Under the pieces are notes generated by a model. It was not told the origin of the DNA and did no database searches. It saw only the letters and a list, made by a program, of their open reading frames with translations. A program made the translations under genes and the position numbers. This document shows positions 45,792-59,000 of a stretch of DNA of 64,000 bases, piece after piece. Within the stretch, counting starts at the first letter, position 1; every line of letters begins with the position of its first letter. The DNA is from Apoderus coryli (lineage: Eukaryota > Arthropoda > Insecta > Coleoptera > Attelabidae), in assembly GCA_911728435.2 (NCBI GenBank), contig OU452210.1, positions 11,160,001 through 11,224,000 on the forward strand. Reading direction: 5' to 3'.

Positions 45792-46967
45792 TATTGTAAT
45801 CAAAACTACCCACCAAACGGATACATTTAATTTTACGCAGATGCTCAAAATGTTAACTTTCTTTCATTAATAGAGACCTGTGAAGTGAGCTTACCTCTTA
45901 CGCCCACGTATTAAGTACTAAGTTTCAGTTATCAGTTATAATTTTTTATTTTCCAAGAAAGCGAAACGAGATATTTAAAACGGCATTGTGCCGCCCTCAT
46001 GTATACCTCCGGGGGCGGCATCGAAAATCGCTACACGTCACAAACTTGTAAATGCTTAGAACTACCCCTATATCAAATTTCTATTTTCTATCTTTTTTGT
46101 TTCATACCCAAAGCCCTATTCCTACCGAGCTTATTATTTACCCGAAGAAACATTAAAAAGAAGTAAAATTTAAGTACCTAAACCGATAAAGTGGAACTTA
46201 TACCTGATGAAGAGACAGACTATTATAATAGGTATACCTAATATAATATAGGTAGCACTGATAATTTTTTTATTATAGGTATTATAAGATCTACAACAAT
46301 CTTGTTACATCTTTGCCACATTGTCTACGTGAAATATTTAGTCAAAAGTATGTTTCTATCTAAAAGCTTTTCATTTAACGATTGTTCGCCACTGATCATG
46401 GGACTGGTCTAGTCTTGAAACATGTATGACATGGATTAAATATTATTATATTAAATTTAATTCATAGAGATTAGGCTTTTATTTCAATACTGTACTTGTA
46501 ATAAATCACCCTGTGTGTTTCTTTTACCGACGAATTGGCAACAGCACGACACACACCACATTCGCTTGTTTTTTTTTCTACCCTCCCTGCGTATCCCCTC
46601 CAGATTAATACAGAATTTCATCAATTTCTCTCTCTGACAATACAGCATTGCCGGTGCATATCTGTTGCAAATGATCTAAATAATTGTTATACGTTGCGTT
46701 TTGTTTTTGATATTAATAAACTACAAAACGGTTTCTGGCTGTGACAATACTGCTCTATGCTTTACACGCTAGTCTACGCCACGTAGTGGCAGGCATACTT
46801 AGAGATGTTCTGATTTTAATGCATTGGGCTGACTATCTATTGTGTAGATTAATCTTTGGTTTTGGTATTATATTATTGTGATAATCATTCATTTATAAGT
46901 AAAATCTATGCATTTATTGTAGGTTTATCTTAGGGGTAAATTTAAAGCATGGTATTGAAGAAAATCA

Positions 46968-46973
46968 TTTATT
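46968..46973 (-). terminator. IleRS poly(A) signal
   Basis: AATAAA on the minus strand about 100 nt beyond the TAA at 47072-47074. Confidence 0.6.
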
Positions 46974-47071
46974 TAATAAATACAAACAATTTCAAAACGA
47001 ATAATATGAAAAACCAAATATCTAACAGTAGCAAGTAAATGAACATGTAGGTTTACATTATTTTTTTTTTA

Positions 47072-50000
47072 TTATTTTTGAATTTTTTGATCCTGTGTTT
47101 TCAATATGTTCCCAATAGGATTTTCGAAAATAATTGTACCTGAAACGTCATTTTCTGTAACATTTAAAATTTTACAATACGGTATATTGGAACCTTCTGG
47201 AAGTTCAACTGACTTCCCTATTGGACATATAAAAATAGTTTGCCCAGACGAATCTAACAGTTCTTCATCTGTAGTAATTTCACCAGTCTTTTTCCGTAAA
47301 ATATATGAACTTATTCCAAATAATACAAAAATTTCTGATTTCAGTTTTTCCAAAGTTAGTATGTTACCTTTTGGGTTTTCTAAGACCAACAATCCTTTAG
47401 TTGCGTTATGACAATAACGGGATTTTAAATCGACAACGTGTAAATTAATCCATTTACTTATGGGCGTTGAAGCATCACTAGATTTTGTTAAAGCAATGTG
47501 GAAGGAACAATCTTTCAATTTTTGTATTTCTTCGATAATTAGTTGATCTGAATGTTTCTTTTGTTTTATATCTTTAATATTCGCTTTAATTGTTGACTCA
47601 ATGAAATCTCTATACTCTGTGGCTACTCTGTAAATATCACCTTCAGTTTTGTAAAATACTGTTATTTCATCAGTTGGAACCAAATGGGCCTTCTTTCTGA
47701 GTTTCTGAATACGATTTATTATTTCTCTTGCAGTGCCTTCATCTTGCATTGAAGCATCTGGAGTAACATCTAACAAAATTAATACATCATTATCGCTGTT
47801 AACTTCATATTGATTCGTATTCAGTGTTTCAGATTTAAATATTAATCTAACTTCTGTTATGTCTATGCGATGTCCGCATATTTCGCGATGACCCGCTTGA
47901 ACCATCTCATTAATATTACTATCAGACAAAGCGTTTAAACCTTGAGTCACCACCTTAAACTGTTGCTTCAAACGTAGACCCAAAATTTTATGATCAGGCT
48001 CAGCCCTCAATGTTATTCCATATTTACTTTTATCAGTTGTTGTGTCAATTTTTCGTACATTTAGTTCAGACAAAATATACTCCTGCAGTGAAAGGATATC
48101 TTCTAGATATTGTGGATCCTGATGAACTATTATGATTTCAGGAAGAGGATATTTAATAGGAATCGTTTTACGGTCTCTCAAAACTCTTCCCAGTTCGATA
48201 ACAGTTTGCATACGAGATACCGCTCTTTCAATATTTATATCAATTAAATCTTGATTTGCAGTCGGTAGCATTAAATAATGAACGCTTTCTATGTTACAAT
48301 CCGTTAACTTTTGTAGATACTGATACATCGTCTCGCATAAAAATGGTGTAAATGGAGCCATCATTTTAATTATGTTAAAGAGTATATTAAATAATGTATT
48401 TAAAGCACACTGACAGTCTTTTGAACCACCTTCACCTTTTAGACGTTTCCTGTTCATTCTTACGTACCAGTTGGTAAGATAATCAATATATTTTGCCAGT
48501 CTGGGTATTACATTATATAAATGATACAATTTCATTTCTTCCCTCACGTATGCTAAAAGTGACTGAGTAAAAGACACTATCCATTTATCCATAATATTCG
48601 TGCTATTCATATTTTGTTCCTTGTAATAGAACTCTTGCTTATTGTCTTCTACGTAAATTTCAATACTTTGCATTAAAAATCTAAAAGCATTGTACCATGG
48701 CAAAAACACGTCCTTTATAATATCTTTTACTCCTTCTTCCTTAAATCGTAAGTTTTCAGCTCTAACAACAGGTGAATTAATTAAATACAATCTCAATGCA
48801 TCAGCACCGTATTTCGAGACCACAATCAGAGGATCTGGAAAGTTCTTCTTACTTTTAGACATTTTCTGGCCATCACTTGCGAGCACCAAACCATTGGCGA
48901 CCACATTTTTAAATGGTGCTTTGCCAAATAACGCTGTAGAAATCACAATTAAGGTGTAGAACCATCCCCGAGTTTGATCAATGCCTTCAGCTATAAAATC
49001 AGCAGGAAAACAATCTTCAAATTCTTTGGCATTTTCGAAAGGATAATGTTGTTGAGCGTACGGCATGGAACCTAAATAAAAGATAACTTTGTACTCAAAT
49101 AACAACTACAGGATAAACCAACGTGATAAGACTATAGTAGTTTGTGCAACGAGTGTGAGCAAGACGCCGAGGCCGGGTGCTCAATCGTCTGAGTGCGATA
49201 TGGACATTCCACACGAGTTGTCCAGTATATTTTTTCTACGACTGATTCAAATATAGACTAGATAGGTAAGTATTATCGAATGATATTATTTATACAAGTA
49301 TTTAGGTGTAAATATTTTTTTGAATGTTAACTAGTTAACTTTTTCTTCTTTTAAAAGAGAAACTTAAATTTATTAAAAAATACCTATATTGAATTTGTAG
49401 TAGCTATATCTAAATAAAAAACGTTTCCGAGAATGAAAATTAACATACATAAATAAAAGGATATACCTACCTACGTAGAGAGCAAGGAACATTTTAAAAT
49501 AAAAATCAGCTATAATATACATGAGTTATTCGAAAGCAACTACCAACTGCTTACTACATACGATTTTCAAAGTCAAAGAATATTGTAATTTTGTTATTTA
49601 TGTTTGACAGTTTCATTAACAATTTGACGTTTAGAAATAATATAAAAGACAATTAGAATAATTAATCAAAGGTGCCATTGCCAACTAAAACACGCAATTT
49701 GATTGGTTGATTTCATATCCTAACTAGTATGGATATGAAATTATATTCGTTCAGTTCACTGGAATGGTGTTAAATAATGAGATATATTATTTAAATAATG
49801 TATCTCATTATTTAACAATGGTTATGGGCCCAGCAGACATCTAAAAAGTCCAAGAATACACTGCATAAACTAGAGTATCTGGCAAGTAATAAATTGTGTT
49901 CAATTTAGAAGACAGAAAATGTCGTCTCAGAGTGTTTACAGAGTTGAACGATTAGAAGGGTCTAAAAATTATGCTACATGGAAGTACGCAATGAAAATGT

Positions 50001-53000
50001 TACTTATTAAAGACAATCTTTGGCAAGCTATTGAGAAAGATGTAATACAGAAAGAAATTGATCAGCAAGCTTTAGCAGCGATAGTTCTAAATATTAATCC
50101 AAATTTATATGTTCGCACAAAATCTGCAAACACAGCAAAAGAAGCATGGAATCGTTTAGAAAATGTTAAGAAGCCTGAAAGACATAACTATGCATTAAAA
50201 AAATGTTTTATATGTGGTAAAGCAGGACATTTCGCTAATGTTTGTAGAAATAGAAGTTCGCAAGTTAAAAATCAAAGTTTTTCGAAATATAAACCTAGAG
50301 AAAGTTCAAATCAATTAAAACAAGCGTTTGGAGCATTTGAAGGTCATAAACAATCTTCAATAGATCACAGATGGTATCTGGATTAAGGGGCTACTCGGCA
50401 CATGAGTTCCCATGAAAAATATTTTGATGAAGTTACTGAAACAGGAATTCCAATTAATATAGAAACTGTTAATGGAAATTCGATATCATCAAATGGGCAA
50501 GGTCATGTGTCATTATCTCTCAATGTTTATGGGAAATCTGAAGATATTTCTATAAAAGATGTATTATTAGTTCCCGAATTAACAATGAATCTTTTGTCTG
50601 TTGGAAAAATAACTGAAAAAGGTAACGAAGTGTTATTTACAAGTAGAAAATGTACAATACGAAAAGCAGAAACCAAAGAAATCATTGGAACTGGAACAAA
50701 AAATGGTGATGGGATACATTAGATCTGGTTAAAACAACTGGTTTGCTAACAAAAACATTAAATGAATATGATATTTGGCATCATCGTTTTGGGCATATAA
50801 GAGAAGGAGGGTTAAAACGATTGCAAGGTTTAGTTAAAGGTCTACCTTCAAATTTACAAGCATCGACATCATGTGTAAACTGTATTATGGGAAAACACTC
50901 CCGAACACCATTTCCAAAGGATAAAAGTAAGCGTTCGAGAGAAAAATTAGAATTAGTCCATAAAGATTTATGCGGTCCTATGCAAGATGAATCAATAGGC
51001 GGAGCAAAATATTTTTTGACTTTTATTGATGATAACACCAGAAAAACTTTTATCTATTTTTTAAAACAAAAAGATGAAGTATTTTATTATTTTAAGAAGT
51101 TCAAATATCTGGTTGAAAATGAAACGGGAAAGAAAATAAAAAAGATAAGAAGTGACAATGGTACAGAATACGTCAATAAGAACATGAAAGAATTTTTAGA
51201 AGAAAATGGAATTCAACATCAGTTGACAGCATATACGCCACAGCAGAATGGTATAGCTGAGCGAGCAAACCGCACTATAATGGAAAGAGTAAGGTCTATG
51301 CTAAATGGAGCTGGTTTGGACAATTCATTTTGGGCTGAAGCAGCAAAAACTTCTGTTTATTTAAAGAATAGATCTCCAACAATTGCTTTAACAAACACAA
51401 CTCCTGAAGAAGCCTGGAGTGGTAAGAAACTAAATCCTTTTTAAAAGTTTTTTGGTTGTAAAGCTTTCGCTCATGTTCGTAATACAAAACGTAGAAAATT
51501 GGACTCAAAATCAATTCAATGCATTTTTGTCGGATACGACGAGCATTCGAAAGCATACAGACTTTTTAATAAAGAAAATAATGAGATAGTAATATCAAGA
51601 GATGTTATATTTATTGAAGATGAGCTCAACGTCAACGAAATTAATATAGACGAAGAAGACAGGAAAGAAAATGAAATTATAGTTAGACAAATACCTGTCA
51701 ACAAAAATAAAGTAGTTGAAATTGGGCAAATATCAAATGAGAATATTATAGAAGAAATGCAGCTAAATACAAATAGAAGGCATCGATTACGATGAAACAT
51801 TCTCACCAGTAGTACGACAAACAACCTTAAAAACTCTAATTGCAATTGCAACACAATTTGATTTAAAAATGCACCTTATGGATGTCATAACAGCATATTT
51901 GAATTCACCATTAGATGAAGAAATTTATATGGAATTACCCAAGCAAAAAAACTCAAATTCAAAAGAATTTTGTAAATTGAATAAGGCGATTTACGGATTG
52001 AAACAATCAGGGCGAGCATGGAATAAGAAACTACATACAGAATTGATCAAAAATGGATTGATTCAATCAAAAGTTGATCCCTGTGTATATTTCCAAATAA
52101 CCGCAGATGACATTTTAATTGCAGCAGTTTATGTCGATGATATTTTAATATTTGCGAAGAATGAAACTCAGTTAAATAAATTTAAAGAAAATTTGAGATC
52201 TATTTTCAAAATGAAAGATATGGGTTCCGCGCATCAGTGTTTAGGAATAAGAATTTCAAGAAATTGGGATGATGGTATCATTGCTTTAGATCAAAGAAGT
52301 TACATTGAATCGATTTTAAATGAATTTAATATGTATGAATGTCATCCTGTATCTACACCAATCTTAAAAGATCAACAATTGACAAAAGATATGGAACCTA
52401 AAACAAAAAAGGATATTGAGCAAATGAAAAACGGGCCATATCGAAATGCAGTTGGTAAATTAATCTATTTGTGTCAGTGGACAAGACCTGATATCAGCCA
52501 CGCAGTTAGCGTAGTCAGTAAATTCAACAATAACCCAGGAAAAGCACACTGGACTGCAGTAAAAAGAATCATGCGATATTTAAAAGGAACCGTCGATAGA
52601 AAGTTGGTATACAGGAAATCACAAAACACTAATATTGGATTAATCGGTTATTGCGATGCTGATTGGGGAAGTGATAAAGATGATAGAAAATCATATTTAG
52701 GATATGCGTTTAAACTTGGGCAGTCCTTGATTTCATGGAACTGTAAAAAATAGGCTACAGTTGCATTATCTACAACCGAAGCGGAGTATATGTCTATGAG
52801 TCATGCCACAAAGGAAGCTTTATGGAAACAACAATTATTGGAAGAATTAAATATTTTTAAAATTGAATGTAAAACTATTGCAATTTATAATGATAACAAA
52901 GACGCTACAGAACTTTCGAAAAATAATGTGTATCATTCAAGAAGCAAACACATAGACATACGTCATCATTTTCTACGCGATGTTGTTGACAAAAATAAAA

Positions 53001-56000
53001 TTTTAATTAAACATATTGGAACTGACAAAATGATTGCCGACATATTGACCAAGCCTATACAGCAAAGGAAGTTTGAATGGAGTCTACAAGAATTTGGAGT
53101 TCTCGACATTCAATTTTTAGATAGTCCAGAATATGCAAAATCGCCAAGATAGGTGGGGTGTTAAAATAATTAAATTATAATTATTTTATTTTTAATCTTG
53201 GCGTCTAACCACATTGTATATTATGGTGTCATTATTATATTTATGAAGTTGTCAATTAATTTATTTTAATTATAAATAGTTATTGCTTCTAATTTAATAA
53301 AATAGTTATTCATTATTTAAATAATATATCTCATTATTTAACAAATGGCATACATATACATTCTACATATGGTTCAAGAATGACCAAATATCCATGTGGG
53401 AGTAGAAAAAATACATTTGATTTGTTTATTCATAAATTTTCACTATAGACGTCACGAGGTTTTACAACGAAACTGGATGTATTATTGCGTTTCTGCTGGA
53501 GGTACATTATTTTCAAATATGCTGGGAGCTTCATGAGTGGCATAAGAGAGCTATGTTTTTCTAAGTGTTTTAATTATTACTAAATAATCTTCATCCAGAG
53601 ATTAAATTGCTTCCAGTTAACAAGTTTCGACGAGAGATCAAAACAAATTTGCTCGGCAATAACACCTTGTTTTTTTTTAATTTTAAATTCGAAATTTTAA
53701 TTTATATGATCATATATTTTAATAATTAGTACTGTTTTCCTGTATTTGTTGGCTCTCCTAATTGTAGGAACAAATATTGATTAAATATTAAAAATATAAC
53801 ATATTTTGTATATAATATTTCTAAGCGCGTAAATTATACGCATAAAAATCAAAAGGGAAATTTTTCACCTTACTAAAGATACGGCGACTCTTCATCAAAA
53901 ACAATTTTGCTTAAATCGGAGCTGGGTGTTTTTCGCCATATTTATTATATTTTGCCATTAAAATGACGAGAAATATAGTATATCATGCTATCTGTAGAAT
54001 AAACTATATTTTAATATTAGTATTACCTGATTCAAACCAACAGTCAAACACTTCAGAGACTCTTCGGAGTGGAGGATTACCAGGGACTGCACTAGGTATC
54101 TCTAAGTGATCAACACTTTCCCTGTGTAAATCTGTGATTTTCTTGCCCGTCAATTGTTCTAATTCGGCAATGCTTCCGACACATCTTATTTCTTTTCCAT
54201 CAGGGGAAATCCATAACGGAATTGGTGTACCCCAGTAACGATTTCTACTAACTGCCCAATCTCTTGCCTCTTTCAACCAATTACCGAAACGCTTTTCTTT
54301 TACAAAATCAGGTACCCAATAAGTACTAGATGTTGATTCCAAAAGTTGATTCTGCATGTGTTCTACTCGAATGAACCATGATGGTATCGCTCTGTAAATC
54401 AAAGGTGTTTCGGATCGCCAACAAAATGGATAACTATGTTTTATCTAAAATAAACAAATTTGTTATTAACTAAAACACATTTTTAATTATGAAATTCATA
54501 CTTGAGACAGGTGCACAAGTCGGTTATTTTCTTTCAACTTAGCAATTATATGTTTATCCGCATCTTTGACGTATTGACCTTTAAAGTCAGAGACTGGATC
54601 TGTGAATTTTCCGCTTGCATCTACTGGACAAACCGGAGTTTGGTCTCTTATAATTACACCCGCATTTAGGCAAACCCGATTATCGTCTTCTCCGAAATAA
54701 GGTGCTTGATGTACAACTCCAGTACCAGATTCTTCCGTGACATATTCGTCAACCAAAACAACGAAAGCATCTTAAAGATAGACATAAAACCAATTCAAAA
54801 TGGCATTAAGGTAAATTTTTATATCTTACTTTTTTGAGTTTGTTTAAAATATGGAAAAGGGGGTTCATAACGCAACCCTTTCAAGTCTTTTCCCGGAAAT
54901 TTTTCCAAAATTACATAGTCATCAGCTGCGAAAATTGACTCAATTCTAGCTTCCATCATGATATAAATATTTTCAGTAGATTTTTGTTTCAGCTTTACAT
55001 AAACTAATGATGGATGAACACACGCTGCTAAATTACTCGGTAAAGTCCACGGCGTAGTAGTCCACACTAGCAATGCAGCATTTTGTTTATCTCCAATAAT
55101 AGGCAAACTTACAGTAACTGCAGGATCGACCACATCTTTATAATTTTGTCCAGATTCAAAGTTAGACAATGGAGTATTACATGCAGTCGAATAAGGCATT
55201 ACTTTTGTGCCTTGGTATACCAATCCCTTCAGATACAATTGCTTAAAAACCCACCAAATGGACTCCATGAACCATGGATATAGAGTTTTGTAATCATTTT
55301 GAAAATCTAAAAAGACAACAGAAATAAAATTACTTATATCATTCAATACTGATTATGTCTGTTCAAAATGGTTGGAATATAAATGTATATACGGTCAATC
55401 GATATGGAGGGATTGAGCAATTTCTAACGCATGTACATTAAAGGCAGAATTTAACAATCTTTCTGACGGTCTTTCGGCGTCCAAAGTGGAGTCCCACAAC
55501 GATCTGTGCTGGACCAATTCGGTTTTCATTGTACATCAGTGATCTACCTGCCATCACAATTCTAAAAGCATGCTCTATGCAAATGATACCAAGATTTACT
55601 ACAATCCCTTTACGGAAGTCGGAAACGCGAGTGACCTGCTCTAAAGGCATATACGAGTTATTGGTTGATGTCTCTGAATGCGAAAAAGTATTGCGGTTTT
55701 ATATCTTGATGCGAATAATCCTCGCGTGCGACCGATTATTGACCGCAGCCATATTACGACTGTTGGGGAACAGAGGGACTTGGGTGTGATCATCGCGGCG
55801 TACATGGCAAGGGAATATTGTTAAAATTTTTAGATTTATATCTATTAAAACGCAAAGCAAGTCTTGCCATAGTTTATTATCAGACGATTTTTGTAACACC
55901 AAGAATTAAACTCATCCAATGTGTTTTTGACCGTCGTACACAATATATCAGGGTCTTTATCGTAAATTAAGATCGTTGTGACCGGGTGGTTCATTTATCT

Positions 56001-59000
56001 TGAGACAGCCTTATATCTTATATATATATATACGGCACATTTTTCGGAAAAAAAGTTCAAATTAAAGTTGTTTGCTATTGTGGGGGAAAAACAACGGTGG
56101 CACCCATTGGCGAGTTTGTCAACAGTTTCAAGGTTATCTCAAAGTCAACTCGTTTTTTCTTAATGGAAACTGTTGGAAAACTCAACACACTGTGGTTGAT
56201 TTACCATGTTATAATAATTGGCACATGTCTATTTTATTAATAATATAAGTTTTGAAGTTGTCAAAAAAAATATAAAATGAAATAGTAGTTTTTGTCAAGT
56301 AGAATAAAAGTGTTTCTTTAAACTAAACTACCAAAATAAATATCCTTATTTTATTCAGTTTAATCAACATAAACTAACAGAAACATACAGTGTGTCCCAG
56401 GATAGATGTAACAAGAGGTCTGAATGACAAAAAATCTTTGAATTTTGGAATGACATTTGGGGAATGAGTTCTGCTTTTTTTAAAACTAAGGGTGTTTTAT
56501 CAACAAATTTATAAAAAGCATCATCAATGGAGTGTCTTTCTTTTACAATTTGCGCCAAATTCTACTAACAAAAGTTGTTTAATGCAATTTTGTATCCCCG
56601 CACGGAATATAAAAGCATATTTTTGGAAAAAATACTAGTTTTCAATCATTAGTATTATCATAGAATACTTCGTACTATTTTATTTTGTATCTTACAACAA
56701 ACGCCACATAAACATTGTAACACATAATAAATATTAAGATTGAGACAACAAACGTATAAACAAACTGGGTAATTAGCAATAGGTTTAATATTTTGTAATA
56801 AACATTAATAATCTCCGCACATCTTTCGATCCTTCGTCTGAATTTTCCTTAAAACTTTTCTGAAATTTGTTCTAAAATTAACGAGTTTGCAGCATTTCTA
56901 ATAATTCTTTCCAGTAATATTGCTGCATCATTAGGAAGTGGTTCAGCATAAACCAACTGTTTGAGACGACCCCATAAACAAAAATAACATCTCATTCTAA
57001 ATAAAAAGTATTTGTCGTATTATGATTGAAATTAAAATATTATCTAATTATTGCAAAAAAGTATTTTTTCCAAAAATATGCTTTTATATTCCTGAAATTT
57101 GGTACGGGGATATGAAATTGCAATCTAAACAACTTTTGTTAGTAGAATTTTGGCGTATATTGTAATATAAAGACACTCCGTTGATGATGATTTTTATAAA
57201 TATGTTTATAAAACACCCTGTACAACATGGATTTAACCCTTTTTTTATGGGTACCTCAGTTTTAAAGCAAGCAGGACTCATTCCCCAAATGTCATTCCAA
57301 AATCCAAAAATGTTTTGTCCTTCACACCTCTTGTTACATCTATCCTGGGACACACTGTATATTTTTCATTACCGAATCGGATTCTACATAAAAAAACAAA
57401 TAACTTTTGTTAATATTTTTTTTTTGATTCCGATAATAATATGGGTTAATTTCTCTGTTTTATGTTCTTGGAACTGAGGTTCAACAATTTAAAAGAACGA
57501 GCAAATATGTGGTTTCAACATGATGGCTGTCCTGCACATTATGCCAGAATTTCCCGTGAAGTGTTAGATCATGAATACCCTGATCGATGGCCCCGTTGTG
57601 TGGCCTGCTAGGTCACCTGATTTAACGCCCCTCGATTTCTTTTTATGGGGAAGTATTAAAGAAGTAGTCGATCAGAACGCCCCAACTACACCGGAAAATA
57701 TGATGGAACGCATTAGAAATGCTTGCAGAAATGTGACCAGAGAGAATATTAGTCCCCCTTGAAACGGTTGTCAAATTCGCAAATGGATACCACCACTGCA
57801 TTTGCCCCACAATAGCAAACAAATTTTATTTGAACTTTTTTTCCCAAAAATGTGCCGTTTTTAAAATAATAATAATATTCTTTATTGTCTAACAGCTTAC
57901 AGACCCAATATAACTAAATAAATAAGCTACTATAATAATAAACTAATTTATAATCCTACAAAACAAAATACGCACACACATCAGATGGCCAGATTTTGCA
58001 GGAACCGAGACAATTGAGCGCAGAAAGATCTTACAGGCTCATTGAAATAATTAATTTCTTGACTAAATCCTTCTATGTTACATGTTTGGCATGCTCGAAG
58101 TAGTGGTGCTTTGGATTCATAATTAGTACGAAAAACAGGAACGTGAAACAGTCTGCTACTCCTCGCAGAGGGGCGCGGTATGTTAAAATTTAAGGATCGG
58201 AGTAGATTTGAACAGTCCCCAAGCTATTTATAATGTGTCCTGCATGAGATTGGTAAATGGGAGACCATATTATAGATGCGTACTCAAGCTTAGATCTTAC
58301 CAGAGCACAATACAAATTGGTTACACATTCAATATCACTAAAATCTTTGGTAACACGAAACAAAAAGCCAAGCATGCGTAGTGCATCTCGGGTAATACTT
58401 TGAATATGATAATTAAATGACAATTCAGTGTCGACGTAAACTCCAAGATCCCTGACAACATCACAAGACTCAAACGCAGTGTCACTCAGCTGATAGCGAT
58501 ATTCAAAAACAGTTTGCGATTTTGAAAATATGACAAACTTACATTTATTAATATTTAAAGGCAATTTATTATAGTTACACCAATCTTCAAGCTTAGATAA
58601 GTCGCGCTGCAACAATACGCAATCCCAAGTGTCTCGAATAACACGATACAACTTCAGATCGTCTGCAAACATCAAATGGTTGCTTGTAAGTTCCTGGGAT
58701 ATGTCATTAATGAAAATTGAAAATATTAATGGTGCCAAACAGCTGCCCTGAGACGCTCCGCTGGTGGGTGTGAAAGTTTCCGATTTATGACCATTGTATT
58801 CGACATAGTGTTGTCGATCAGACAAGTAGGAGGCAAAAAACGTTAAAAGATCCTCATGAAAACCCAACTTCGACATTTTCCGTAGGACAAGCGAATGATC
58901 CAGCTTATCGAAAGCCTTCGAAAAATCAGTATAAATCGCATCGATCCGCAGACCCTCCCCGAGGTTACGAAATACATCCTCTAGAAAACAGGTTAGGTTG

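Larger units (their letters stand above)
42315..46967. other. Intergenic region between Vig and IleRS 3' ends
   Basis: 4.6 kb between convergent genes. Recognised items: a LINE tail at 43640-43845, a 36-bp palindrome at 44381-44416 and a stem-loop at 45718-45791. The minus-strand frames at 43210-43520 look faintly protein-like ('IDELSNTKTMQGRKTIQFLK') but I cannot assign them; they may be an old transposase. A CAGGGTGTTGCATAAG end-like sequence lies at 45431. Confidence 0.5.
49763..53348 (+). mobile_element. Ty1/copia LTR retrotransposon, defective
   Basis: Element 49768-53343, flanked by the 5-bp duplication AATGG (49763-49767, 53344-53348). The 3' LTR is 53159-53343 (185 bp, TG...CA); the 5' LTR is only a 50-bp palindromic stub (49768-49817). 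PBS 49820-49835 and PPT 53151-53158 are present. The gag-pol frame (49919-53152) is broken by several stops and deletions. It is antisense to IleRS within intron 5. Confidence 0.93.

Noticed and set aside
46206..46230. CTGATGA string
   Set aside because: No GAAA and no flanking stems.
47106..48959. Plus-strand frames opposite IleRS exon 6
   Set aside because: Shadows of the IleRS frame.
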